DNA from: Allocoprococcus comes
GTDB taxonomy: Bacteria; Bacillota; Clostridia; Lachnospirales; Lachnospiraceae
Reading direction: 5' to 3'
DNA length: 53,804 bases
Assembly: GCF_013300725.1 (NCBI RefSeq)
Contig: NZ_JAAIMM010000025.1
Coordinates: 1-53,804, forward strand
Both the position numbers and the translations under genes were made by a program. Below are positions 33,980-42,628 of the stretch, piece by piece. The notes below the pieces were generated by a model. The model was not told where the DNA came from. It did not search any database and saw only the letters and a program-made list of their open reading frames with translations. The first letter of the stretch is position 1. Every line of letters starts with the position of its first letter.

Positions 33980-34000
33980 TAGTTACAATTAAGGTAACTA
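33980..34000. promoter_or_regulatory. Operator-like inverted repeat before the XRE gene at 34024
   Basis: TAGTTAC-AATTAAG-GTAACTA is a perfect 7-7-7 inverted repeat 23 bases before the start codon. Confidence 0.5.
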
Positions 34001-34023
34001 CTATCGGAAAGAGGTGTATTTAC

Positions 34024-34344
34024 TTGCGTACAGAGGATTATATTGCGGACAATATTATAGCTTTATGTAAAAAACGTGATATGAGTAAATATCGGCTGTC
34101 ACAATTGACTGGTATATCTCAATCTTCGATTGGAAAAATTATTGCTAAAGAAAGTTTACCCACTATGCCTACTGTAGAAAAGATATGTGATGCACTGGGA
34201 GTAACAATGGCACAATTCTTTGCCGGAATGGATGTTCCAGTAAGCTTATCAGAATCACAACAAGAGGTTCTGAATATTTGGAATAATCTTGATGAAAAAG
34301 AACAGAATGTAGTGATACAAATGCTCCGGGGACTTCAAAAATAA
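34024..34344 (+). CDS. XRE-family regulator upstream of the R-M enzyme
   Basis: 106 residues starting with TTG (AAAGAGGTG upstream). An HTH spans about 5-65 (IALCKKRDMSKYRLSQLTGI and SQSSIGKIIAKESLPTMPTV). A short C-terminal helix (DEKEQNVVIQMLRGL) probably dimerises. Its position before the restriction-modification gene, with a palindrome at its own promoter, recalls the controller proteins of R-M systems. The same arrangement would fit an ordinary element repressor. Confidence 0.8.
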   Translation: MRTEDYIADNIIALCKKRDMSKYRLSQLTGISQSSIGKIIAKESLPTMPTVEKICDALGVTMAQFFAGMDVPVSLSESQQEVLNIWNNLDEKEQNVVIQMLRGLQK

Positions 34345-34401
34345 AGGAAACAGTTGTAACGAAAATGTTGACTGTTTCTTTTTTTATGGAGTTGGGAGAT
34401 T

Positions 34402-34875
34402 ATGGTGATTGAAAAGAAATATTATGATATTGCACAGCGTGAATTGGAAGAAATGCAAAGAGAAATTAATGCAGAAAAAGCGCAAATGTCAGAAGAAGAG
34501 ATACTAGAGGATAAAAAATGGCATGATGAACAATTGGAAACAATTATAAAAAAGGCAGAAGCTCATATGCGTCGTTTTAAGAAAGTTCCAGATCCTCAAA
34601 AAGTAGTGAAATTTACTTTTTTACAAAAAGATGCATTGGAAATTGCCCGAAATATGCAGATGAATATAAAAACTGAGCGTAAAGAAGATGATTTATGGGG
34701 GACGATAGAAATGTCATTTAATAATATGTGGTTTTTAGATTCGGCTCCTAGTGAATGGAAAGATATTTGGAATAACTTGATGAAAGAAGCTCAGAGAGTG
34801 TATATAGAAGCAAAAGATAACATGATCATGTATCAATATTATTATGATTTGGCGGTAGAAGTTCCTTGTGTGTAG
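34402..34875 (+). CDS. Hypothetical charged helical protein
   Basis: 157 residues, not recognised. Its N-terminal half is a lysine/glutamate-rich helix or coiled coil (about 1-60). The second half is aromatic (DDLWGTIEMSFNNMWFLDSA, WKDIWNNLMKEAQ, MYQYYYDLAVE). It lies between the XRE gene and the R-M gene in the same direction, 125 bases before the latter. No function can be stated. Confidence 0.6.
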   Translation: MVIEKKYYDIAQRELEEMQREINAEKAQMSEEEILEDKKWHDEQLETIIKKAEAHMRRFKKVPDPQKVVKFTFLQKDALEIARNMQMNIKTERKEDDLWGTIEMSFNNMWFLDSAPSEWKDIWNNLMKEAQRVYIEAKDNMIMYQYYYDLAVEVPCV

Positions 34876-35000
34876 ACAAAATACAAATAATGATATATGA
34901 ATGCTGTTCTGTAATAATTTTATGATATACTGTGGATATGATATGTAAAAATAGTCGGAGAAAGATTGGTGAATGCACGATTATTTAGGAGGAAAAAAGC

Positions 35001-37799
35001 ATGACAGATGCAGAACAAAGAGAGGCTGCCCGTCAATTTGTAAACCGATGGATGGGAAAAGGGAAAGAAGATGAAGATGGACGTTCTTATTGGATTGATT
35101 TATTGACGAATGTTTTGGGAATGGATAATGTGACAGAACGTTTGAATTTTGAAAAGAAAGTTGTAATTGATGGAAATACAAAACGTATTGATGTATATAT
35201 TCCTGAAACACGAGTAATCATTGAACAGAAGAGTCTTGGAAAAGCATTGGATCAGAAAATCAGGAATTCAGGAGATGTTGATCTTACTCCATTTGAACAG
35301 GCAGACAGATATAATGGGAAACTGACTTTTGATGAAAGAGCTCGATGGATTGTTACGTCAAATTTTGCTGAAATTTGGATTTATGATATGAACCAGAAAC
35401 AGCCAGAACCGACAAAGATTGCTTTAGATGAATTACAAAGCAAATATCCATTGTTGGACTTCTTGGTGAAAAAGGAAGTAAAGACAATATCGCATGAAAT
35501 GGAAGTATCAATAAAAGCAGGAGGTATTGTTGGGCTTATTTATGATGCGTTTTTAAAACAATATCGTATACCAGATATTAAGGAAAAGGATGAAACATTT
35601 GAGCAGAAAGAAAAAAGAGAGCATAAACTAAAGAGCCTGAATGCTTTATGTGTGCGAATTGTTTTTTGCTTGTATGCAGAAGATGCTGGTATTTTTGGAA
35701 AGAGAAATATGTTTCACGATTATTTGGAAACATATGAAGTAAAGGATTGCCGGAGAGCTTTAATAGAATTATTTAAGATATTGGATACACCTGTATCAGA
35801 GCGAGACGAGTATTTGGAAGAAGAACTTGCTCAGTTCCCATATGTAAATGGTGGGTTATTTGCTGATGAAACTATTGAGATACCACCTTTTACAGAGGAA
35901 ATTAAAGAATTACTTCTTACAAAAGCGTCAGAAGATTTTGACTGGAGTGATATTTCTCCAACTATATTTGGAGCGGTATTTGAATCTACATTAAATCCTG
36001 AGACCAGACGTTCAGGAGGAATGCATTATACATCTATTGAAAATATTCATAAAGTTATTAGTCCTCTTTTTTTGGAAGATTTGCAAAAGGAATTTGATAG
36101 TGTTAGAGCAATTCAAGTGAAGCGTACCAGAGATAAAAAATTGGAAGAATTCCAAAATAAATTGGCATCACTTACATTTTTTGATCCTGCGTGTGGTTCC
36201 GGAAATTTCCTTACAGAAACATACCTGTCGCTTCGTCGTTTGGAGAATGAGGTGATAAGGGAAAAAGTTGGCGGACAAATGACATTGGTAGAGGTAAATA
36301 ATCCAATTAGAGTTTCTATTCAGCAATTTTATGGAATAGAGATTAACGATTTTGCAGTTACAGTTGCAAAAACGGCTTTATGGATTGCAGAATCTCAAAT
36401 GTTGGAAGAAACGAAAAATATTGTGTATGGATTTAATGATGATTTTCTTCCTTTAAAGACATATGTAAATATCACAGAAGGAAATGCATTAAGAATTGAT
36501 TGGAATGATGTAATTCCTGCAGAAAAATTATCGTTTATAATGGGAAATCCGCCATTTGTAGGAGCACGTTGGATGGCGTCGGAGCAGAAGGAAGATGTTG
36601 AGAAGATATTTGAAGGATGGAAGAGTATAGGAAATCTTGATTATGTTAGTTGCTGGTATAAAAAAGCGGCTGACTATATGGGAAATTATAATATCAGAGC
36701 AGCATTGGTATCAACTAATTCAATTACACAGGGAGAAAGTGTTTCGATTCTCTGGAAACCTCTTTTTGAATCAGGTCTACACATTGATTTTGCATACAGA
36801 ACATTTATATGGGATAGTGAAGCGTCAATAAAAGCGCATGTTCATTGTGTAATTGTTGGCTTTAGTAGAGCTGTAAATAATAAGCAGAAAATAATTTTTT
36901 CAGGTGAGAACACAATTCCGGCGAATAATATTAATGGATATTTGCTTGATGCAGAAAATATATTCATTGAAAAAAGAATGAAACCATTGTGTAATGTTCC
37001 TGAAATAGCATTAGGTGGGCAAGCAATTGATGGTGGATTTTTAATATTGACGGAAGAGGAAAAGGAAGAGTTTTTGGAAAAAGAACCACAGGCTTCTCCG
37101 TTTTTTAGACATTATATGATGGGAAAAGATTTTATTGATCGAAAGCCGAGATATTGTATTTGGCTTGTTGGAGCTGATCCTGGATTATTAAAAAAATGTC
37201 CGATGATATTAGAACGAGTGAATAAAGTACGTGAATTTAGACTTAGTAGTACAAGAGCGAACACAAAAAAAGCGGCTGAGAATCCAACTTTATTTGCATC
37301 AATACTTGAACATAAAAATCAATATATTGCGATTCCCAAAGTTTCTTCTCAGAATCGTAGATATATTCCAATGGATTATTTAGATGGTGAAATTATTCCG
37401 GGAGACAAATTATTCACTATGCCAAATGCATCATTTTATGAATTTGGTGTATTGATGTCGAATGTTCATATGGCATGGATGCGAGCAGTGTGTGGAAGAT
37501 TAAAAAGTGATTATAGTTATTCAAACACAATAGTGTATAACAATTTCCCGTGGCCTGTAGTAACGGAGAAGAATCGGGAACAAATTGAAAAATCGGCACA
37601 GGAAATTTTGAAAGCAAGAACATTATATCCGAATAGTAATCTTGCGGCTTTATATGATCCTTTAACAATGCCAGCCGAGTTACGGCGAGCACATACTGCA
37701 AATGATAAAGCTGTTATGGCTGCATATGGCTTTAGTACAAAAATGACGGAAGCAGATTGTGTGGGAGAGTTGATGAAATTATACCAGAAAATGCAATGA
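35001..37799 (+). CDS. MmeI-like single-chain restriction-modification enzyme (type IIL/IIG)
   Basis: 932 residues, close to MmeI's 919. The N-terminal nuclease domain has a PD-(D/E)XK-like site, D64 in KRIDVYI and E75-Q-K77 in RVIIEQKS. A helical connector is followed by a gamma-class N6-adenine methyltransferase, with SAM motif I FFDPACGSGNFLTET (from about 393) and catalytic NPPF at 516-519. The target-recognition domain covers about 620-860 and a C-terminal helical tail follows. Such enzymes methylate one strand of their site and cut about 20 bp away. No separate methyltransferase is adjacent, as expected for this class. GGAGGAAAAAAGC precedes the ATG. Confidence 0.9.
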   Translation: MTDAEQREAARQFVNRWMGKGKEDEDGRSYWIDLLTNVLGMDNVTERLNFEKKVVIDGNTKRIDVYIPETRVIIEQKSLGKALDQKIRNSGDVDLTPFEQADRYNGKLTFDERARWIVTSNFAEIWIYDMNQKQPEPTKIALDELQSKYPLLDFLVKKEVKTISHEMEVSIKAGGIVGLIYDAFLKQYRIPDIKEKDETFEQKEKREHKLKSLNALCVRIVFCLYAEDAGIFGKRNMFHDYLETYEVKDCRRALIELFKILDTPVSERDEYLEEELAQFPYVNGGLFADETIEIPPFTEEIKELLLTKASEDFDWSDISPTIFGAVFESTLNPETRRSGGMHYTSIENIHKVISPLFLEDLQKEFDSVRAIQVKRTRDKKLEEFQNKLASLTFFDPACGSGNFLTETYLSLRRLENEVIREKVGGQMTLVEVNNPIRVSIQQFYGIEINDFAVTVAKTALWIAESQMLEETKNIVYGFNDDFLPLKTYVNITEGNALRIDWNDVIPAEKLSFIMGNPPFVGARWMASEQKEDVEKIFEGWKSIGNLDYVSCWYKKAADYMGNYNIRAALVSTNSITQGESVSILWKPLFESGLHIDFAYRTFIWDSEASIKAHVHCVIVGFSRAVNNKQKIIFSGENTIPANNINGYLLDAENIFIEKRMKPLCNVPEIALGGQAIDGGFLILTEEEKEEFLEKEPQASPFFRHYMMGKDFIDRKPRYCIWLVGADPGLLKKCPMILERVNKVREFRLSSTRANTKKAAENPTLFASILEHKNQYIAIPKVSSQNRRYIPMDYLDGEIIPGDKLFTMPNASFYEFGVLMSNVHMAWMRAVCGRLKSDYSYSNTIVYNNFPWPVVTEKNREQIEKSAQEILKARTLYPNSNLAALYDPLTMPAELRRAHTANDKAVMAAYGFSTKMTEADCVGELMKLYQKMQ

Positions 37800-37880
37800 T
37801 AAAAGTTTATAGAGCTGTTTTTTTGCTCAAAGTAAAATATTTGAAAACATAGAATATTCCAAATCCATAAAAGATGAATA

Positions 37881-37943
37881 AAAACCAATATGGGAATTTT
37901 ACAGGTGTTACAAAATTTGTAAAATTTTCATATTGGTTTTTTT
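37881..37943 (+). terminator. Terminator after the R-M gene
   Basis: Arms 37881-37903 and 37918-37940 pair over 23 positions with a few G-U pairs, ending in a T run. Confidence 0.75.
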
Positions 37944-38040
37944 GTAATATGTAAAAATTATAAATTTGGATATCGAGTAAGGTTTCGGATTTTTGATTTT
38001 TATGTATTTTTCAATTTTGGATATGGCTCCGAAATTGGCA

Positions 38041-38142
38041 ATTTTGCGGAAGTGTATCCACACTTCCTGTCCTTGCTGTTTTTATAATCACATGGTGATT
38101 TCACAGGGATATAGGGCTGTTTAGCCTATTTTTTCTCCCTGT
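38041..38142. other. Hairpin-rich non-coding stretch
   Basis: Three successive hairpins: GGAAGTGT/ACACTTCC (38048-38067), AATCAC-ATG-GTGATT (38086-38100), and ACAGGGA/TCCCTGT (38103-38142) with an internal AGGC/GCCT. No protein-coding gene is visible from 37944 to 38634. It could be a structured RNA or a DNA processing site. Confidence 0.4.
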
Positions 38143-38216
38143 GCTGTGACCGAAGAAATTCGAGGAACCAATTATATATTTATGCTGAATGTGAGGAACT
38201 GGGGAGCACAATCCTC

Positions 38217-38416
38217 AGCAAGAATCCTACATCCGGAAAATATCATATTGCTAAAATAGCGATATGGTATTACCGGGGTGGATCTTGCTCTAGTGTGTAC
38301 TGAGACCTCGGCATAAATAGAAAAATGGGTTTGGGGAATCTCCAGCAAGATGAAAACCTGATGAGAGAATATTGTGATGAAAGACAATATTGTTAAACAC
38401 AGGTGGATCTTGCTCT
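38217..38416. ncRNA. Two tandem structured repeats sharing AGCAAGA ... GGTGGATCTTGCTCT
   Basis: Copy 1 (38217-38291) and copy 2 (38344-38416) both open with AGCAAGA and close with the identical GGTGGATCTTGCTCT, whose TCTTGCT pairs with the opening. Each encloses a different inner hairpin: 15 bp in copy 1 (38239-38253 with 38257-38271), 8 bp in copy 2 (38368-38375 with 38384-38391). Copy 2 has an extra ACCTG/CAGGT helix. Conservation of the outer helix with changed inner stems suggests a folded RNA or DNA element. I do not recognise it. The strand is not determined. Confidence 0.45.
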
Positions 38417-38634
38417 GGGGTAAGAAAGAAGTATCTTTATATTATCAAAATGATATTTGGAGTTTATGTTGTTGGAAAGTCGTAAGCAGGAAGATAACTT
38501 CAAGTTGTTGGTGCAAATATAATGAATAGAAGTGTCCAGTACATTTTTGGTGATGGGTATTTTGGTGGAATCCATTTTTATTTATTTTTGAATAATAAAA
38601 TTTTGAATCTGCAGCCGATTCTGCCTGCCGGACA

Positions 38635-38721
38635 ATGTTTTTAGATATCTGTAAACGTCACGGACTGAAACTTGATGAAGAACCATCGGATGATGGAAGA
38701 AAGTATTTGGAAACACGATAG
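38635..38721 (+). pseudogene. Fragment resembling a mobilisation relaxase
   Basis: 28 codons (MFLDICKRHGLKLDEEPSDD, GRKYLETR) resemble a stretch of Mob-type relaxases of Gram-positive elements, where a KHGL...EEP..GG..YLE block is common. Nothing else of the relaxase is left around it. It lies 320 bases before TnpW. The assignment is tentative. Confidence 0.35.
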
Positions 38722-39041
38722 AAGCAAACGCTGTACTTATCGTCTTGTCTGGCAGGGAAGATTATTAGGCATTAACCAGAGAGATATCGGCAGAGAAAAC
38801 AGAAGTGATAGACAATGATATTTGTTAGATATGCTTCTTGTCGTTGGCTGCATCATATTAAAACGCTTTTTACGTTAAAAAAGTGCTGTGATCACAAGGC
38901 TTTTTGCAAGCAAAAATGAAAAGGCTATATATAGGTAGCCTGTGAAACTGGAAGTGCCCATTTTGGGCCTGATTTAAAGAATAATGTTCTGACAGAGACC
39001 AATGGAATGACTCTCTGCTGGGGCTCCAAAAGAAAGGAAAA

Positions 39042-39215
39042 ATGATTATGGAAAAAATGATGAATACAAAAACAGAGGGTAACACATTTACAAAGAAAAT
39101 CGGGCAGACAGTCTATGTTGTCCGTTATCATTTCAATGAAAATGCAAAGGAAACAATGCAGGAGAAGATTAACCGGATGCTGGTTACAGAAGCAAGTCGA
39201 CAGGCAGTGTATTAA
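39042..39215 (+). CDS. TnpW-family transposon protein
   Basis: 57 residues, preceded by AGAAAGGAAAAA. The core NTFTKKIGQTVYVVRYHFNE and NAKETMQEKINRML matches the 'transposon-encoded TnpW' family found in Tn1549-like elements. The function is unknown. Together with TnpV at 46265 it shows that part of element 1 derives from such an element. Confidence 0.7.
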   Translation: MIMEKMMNTKTEGNTFTKKIGQTVYVVRYHFNENAKETMQEKINRMLVTEASRQAVY

Positions 39216-39382
39216 AATTAGGTGGATGTAATTGAAGAAAAAATATGATATCATGTGAGTAACAAATCGGGATTTGGCAGATGTAAAAGGATTTTGACAC
39301 GCATAATAAGTGATGTCAAAGCTATTTTGTAGACAATAGTGAGTGTTTTTCCTACAATAAAAGTGCAAGGAGGTATAGTGGC

Positions 39383-40036
39383 ATGGAGCATGATATTGGA
39401 TGCAAAATCAAGGAAGCCCGAATTGAAAAAAAGCTGACGCAAGAACAGGTTGCCGAATTGTTGGGTGTGAGTCGTCAGACCATCTCAAATTGGGAAAATG
39501 AAAAATCCTATCCAGATATTATCAGCGTCATTAAAATGAGCGAATGCTACGATGTCTCTCTTGACTATCTATTGAAAGGAGAACGAAAAATGAAAAGCTA
39601 TTATGATTATCTTGAAGAAAGTACGAATGTTGTGAAAAGCAATGCCAACAGAAACAAGATTATTACGATTCTCTCCTATCTCTTGATTTGGGCGTTTGCA
39701 ATGATAGTGTTCTGGTTTTTTACAAGTGGAAGTGACGCTATGGGTTACAGTTTGATGTTTCTTTGGTTTATTCTTCCTATATCCACATTTATTGTATCTA
39801 TTGTTATTGGTAAAAATAACTTTTGGGGAAAAGGAAAATGGGCATTCACTCTTTTCTTTGGCGTAATGTATATGCTTGCTGAATATGGCACATTCAAAAT
39901 GGCAAACAACATTGCTTTTAACAAACTGAATACCCCTGACTTGGGAATGATTGTAGCCGGAGCAATAATCTCTGCAATCGGTATGTTGGTAGGTTCACTG
40001 TGGAATAAGAAACGCCACAATCAAAAAAATAAGTAA
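39383..40036 (+). CDS. XRE regulator with C-terminal membrane domain
   Basis: 217 residues. The HTH at about 4-60 (IGCKIKEARIEKKLTQEQVA, ELLGVSRQTISNWENEKSYP) is followed by four membrane helices at about 92-208. It resembles widespread Firmicutes XRE-membrane fusions that may sense membrane stress or antimicrobial peptides. No target gene is adjacent, and a terminator follows. AAGGAGG lies just before the start. Confidence 0.78.
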   Translation: MEHDIGCKIKEARIEKKLTQEQVAELLGVSRQTISNWENEKSYPDIISVIKMSECYDVSLDYLLKGERKMKSYYDYLEESTNVVKSNANRNKIITILSYLLIWAFAMIVFWFFTSGSDAMGYSLMFLWFILPISTFIVSIVIGKNNFWGKGKWAFTLFFGVMYMLAEYGTFKMANNIAFNKLNTPDLGMIVAGAIISAIGMLVGSLWNKKRHNQKNK

Positions 40037-40086
40037 CAAGAAAAATTCAAGTTTGTAGAATTCAAAAATTTAATATGAAATGTGAG

Positions 40087-40125
40087 ATAGAGCGTATGGA
40101 AATAATCTATACGTTCTATTTTTTT
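40087..40125 (+). terminator. Terminator after the XRE-membrane gene
   Basis: ATAGAGCGTAT (40087-40097) pairs with ATACGTTCTAT (40109-40119) with one G-U, followed by T residues. Confidence 0.75.
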
Positions 40126-40126
40126 G

Positions 40127-40420
40127 CCTTTTTTGAAAAAGTGATTAAAAAACTATTGACATTTTGTTACTGGTAGAAGCAGATGGTTATAAAAAGCTTT
40201 TGATAACTATGAGTGCAAAAACAGATAGCTGCGAAAATTTATTATGAGCTAATAGCAAAATTTGATATTTTGTGATATTGAGGGTATGGGGAATCGTAAT
40301 CTCCATTAAGTTCGTCAGAGAATCATAATCCAGAAATGGGATTTTGAGTTACTCTAGGCGATACTTGCTTTAGAAAATGATTTGCCATAATGAGTTAGAA
40401 CATGGGAGGAGGAAGCGTTA
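40127..40420. other. Non-coding interval, nothing identified
   Basis: Between two terminators. I see no convincing gene, promoter pair or repeat in this interval. Confidence 0.4.
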
Positions 40421-40421
40421 A

Positions 40422-40453
40422 AAAAAGAGAGAGCCATAAGCAACTCTCTCTGT
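40422..40453 (-). terminator. Terminator of the leftward HTH gene
   Basis: On the minus strand AGAGAGAG (about 40446-40453) pairs with CTCTCTCT (about 40428-40435), followed by a T run given by the + strand A tract 40422-40428. Confidence 0.75.
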
Positions 40454-40468
40454 GATAAAATTAAAAAG

Positions 40469-41266
40469 TTATAGTATCAGTGATTCGGTAAGATTACAAA
40501 AATCCTTAACAGGAATATTTTCTTTAAGTGGTAAAGCTGTCTCTAAAAAGGTTTCGTCTGCAAATCTTTCGAGTTCAGAATCAAAATGTATAATTGAAGC
40601 ATTTGTATTTAATTGGTATGGTGGAATTGTAACAAAATAATCATAATCTTCGTAAGAAGGAGTGGCGCAAGAAACTTTAATTTTTCCGTCCAATTTCAAT
40701 TTTGCAAATTCTCCATAAATGGCAGTTAAGGCTTTTTTTCTTTCTTCATCAGAAGTAATTCTATCTACATATCTAATATACCAATAATCTATATTTCCCT
40801 CTTTTAATTCAATTAAATAATCGTATGATCTGGGCGTTCCAGATTTTATTGTCCATTCAACTTTATGCAGACTTGTCATCATGGAAAGTCCACGCATTAA
40901 AGTAGAAAAAAACTTTTCATGCACCTGAACAGTAGAGAGATCCAGAGAAAATCCATTGTCTGCAATTATCTTTTTTCGTTCCCGTATTTTCTTAGAAGAA
41001 TATCCCGTTGCATCATATAATTCTTGGATAAGTTCTGGATCATCAATGGCTTTTGCAATTTTATCAATAGTGCTTTTATATGGTCTTCCAGATCGGGCAC
41101 CGTTGAGCATTCGTGAAATGGTTGCATTATTTAAGCCTGTTTGTTCAGATAATTCTTTTTGTGTTTTTTTCTGTAAAATGATTTGAAGTATATTGATGAA
41201 TCTTTCCTGATCGTAAACGCTGTCAGGATTTATTAGTGTGCCTGAATTTGATATAAATTCGTTCAT
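40469..41266 (-). CDS. HTH repressor-like protein divergent from the recombinase trio
   Basis: 265 residues. The N-terminal HTH (about 25-90: QKKTQKELSEQTGLNNATIS, RMLNGARSGRPYKSTI) is followed by a 170-residue C-terminal domain of unknown fold (HEKFFSTLMRGLSMMTSLHK, VEWTIKSGTPRSYDYLIEL). The gene faces away from the tyrosine recombinase operon, and the shared intergenic region carries repeated TCAAAGAAGTCAA sites. It is the likely repressor of recombination. Confidence 0.7.
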   Translation of the reverse strand: MNEFISNSGTLINPDSVYDQERFINILQIILQKKTQKELSEQTGLNNATISRMLNGARSGRPYKSTIDKIAKAIDDPELIQELYDATGYSSKKIRERKKIIADNGFSLDLSTVQVHEKFFSTLMRGLSMMTSLHKVEWTIKSGTPRSYDYLIELKEGNIDYWYIRYVDRITSDEERKKALTAIYGEFAKLKLDGKIKVSCATPSYEDYDYFVTIPPYQLNTNASIIHFDSELERFADETFLETALPLKENIPVKDFCNLTESLIL

Positions 41267-41275
41267 TCAAATCTC

Positions 41276-41473
41276 CTCTTGACTTCTTTGACTTTGTATA
41301 AATTGACTTCTTGTATTTTATCTTATCAATTATATCCCTAAAAATCAATTTAAAACATAAAGAAATCAAAAAATGCTTTATTGATATTCTTGCAAAAGTC
41401 AAAGAAGTCAAAAACGTAATTGACATTTTGACATCTTTGTGTATAATGTAAATCAAGAAGTCAAAGAAGTCAA
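41276..41473. promoter_or_regulatory. Divergent promoter region with TCAAAGAAGTCAA operator repeats
   Basis: Rightward promoter TTGACA (41420-41425), a 16-base spacer and TATAAT (41442-41447). The sequence AAGTCAAAGAAGTCAA, or its half AAGTCAA, occurs just upstream (about 41396-41411), just downstream (41457-41473), and in reverse beside the leftward gene (about 41278-41312). The sites bracket the promoter. Confidence 0.7.
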
Positions 41474-41506
41474 ATGAATCAAAAAGAAAGGAAGGAGGGC
41501 TGTGGA

Positions 41507-42610
41507 TTGAAATATAGGGTTGTTTCGATTTTGAAAGATAATAGACCACGTTTTTTGATTATTTCTGATATTGAAGAAATTGAAATCCTTCCATCAAAGT
41601 ATTTGAAGCATCTGGATCAGATTAATGCTTCTCCGAATACTGTAAAATCTGCAGCTTTCGCACTTTCATATTATTACAATTTTCTGCAGGAGCAAACGAT
41701 AGGATTGGATGAGATTATATTGCGATCCTATTCAGAGCAGAATAAACATTTTATTGATTTCTTGTATTGGGTTAAGAGTGGAAAGCATACTGAGCATAAC
41801 ACACAGACGAGCAATAAGACCTGCAATATGTATCTTGGTGCAGTCTTCAGATACTACCAGTTTTTGGCACTGGAAGATGTTTTGCCAATGCTTAAAGTCT
41901 TACGAGTAAAAAAAGTATCGTATTTTGACAGTATGGGAGTAAATCATCAAAATGCAGTGAATTCGTTTAAAGGTTTCTTCAAAGAAGAAGAACCTAATCT
42001 GGAAGAAATAACATCCGAAGAAATACAGGAACTGATAAATGCCTGTACGAATGATAGAGATCGATTGCTGATAGCAATGATGGCAGAAACCGGTCTTAGA
42101 TTAGGGGAAATTCTGGGAATCCATTATACCGAAGATATTGATTTTGAAAGAAGGACGGTTCGGGTAAGGTATCGTGAATCCAATACCAACTTGGCAAGAG
42201 CAAAAAATGCAGAATATAGAATGGCTTTGTTAAGTAATACAACTTTTGAGTTCTTGGTTAAGTACATTTCTGATAACCGAAAAAGTCTGATGAACTCGGA
42301 GTATCTATTTACAAAATTGACAGGAAAAAACAAAGGAGAGCCATTAGATGCGGATTCTGTGTATAGCATGTTGAAAAGGCTATCCAAAAAAACGGATATC
42401 AATTCCCATCCGCATCAGCTCCGACACTATTTTGCGGAGGAAAGAAGAAAAGAAGGGTGGGATTTGAATGACATTCGTTTTGCCCTGGGGCATAAGAAAG
42501 TCGAAACTACCATTAAATACTTGGGTGAAAATAATGAACGATTGATAGAAGCGACAGATCAATACTACTCAAATAATGAAGATTTATACCAAATTGCAGA
42601 TTTTCTGTAA
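41507..42610 (+). CDS. Tyrosine recombinase 1 of a trio (Tn554 TnpA-like)
   Basis: About 367 residues from TTG 41507, which has GGAGG 8 bases before it. An in-frame ATG at 41474 lacks an SD and falls in the operator. There is an N-terminal SAM-like core-binding domain, then the catalytic domain with Arg in ETGLRLGEIL, His-x-x-Arg in HPHQLRHYFAEE, His in LGHKKVET and nucleophile Tyr in TIKYLGENN. It is the first gene of a tandem recombinase operon. Tn554 TnpA is of similar size. Confidence 0.85.
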   Translation: MKYRVVSILKDNRPRFLIISDIEEIEILPSKYLKHLDQINASPNTVKSAAFALSYYYNFLQEQTIGLDEIILRSYSEQNKHFIDFLYWVKSGKHTEHNTQTSNKTCNMYLGAVFRYYQFLALEDVLPMLKVLRVKKVSYFDSMGVNHQNAVNSFKGFFKEEEPNLEEITSEEIQELINACTNDRDRLLIAMMAETGLRLGEILGIHYTEDIDFERRTVRVRYRESNTNLARAKNAEYRMALLSNTTFEFLVKYISDNRKSLMNSEYLFTKLTGKNKGEPLDADSVYSMLKRLSKKTDINSHPHQLRHYFAEERRKEGWDLNDIRFALGHKKVETTIKYLGENNERLIEATDQYYSNNEDLYQIADFL

Positions 42611-42628
42611 AAGGAAGGAGGGATTACC

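Noticed and set aside
38000-38640. Group II intron or known riboswitch in the hairpin region
   Set aside because: No domain V-like hairpin, no intron-encoded protein, and no recognisable riboswitch core was found.
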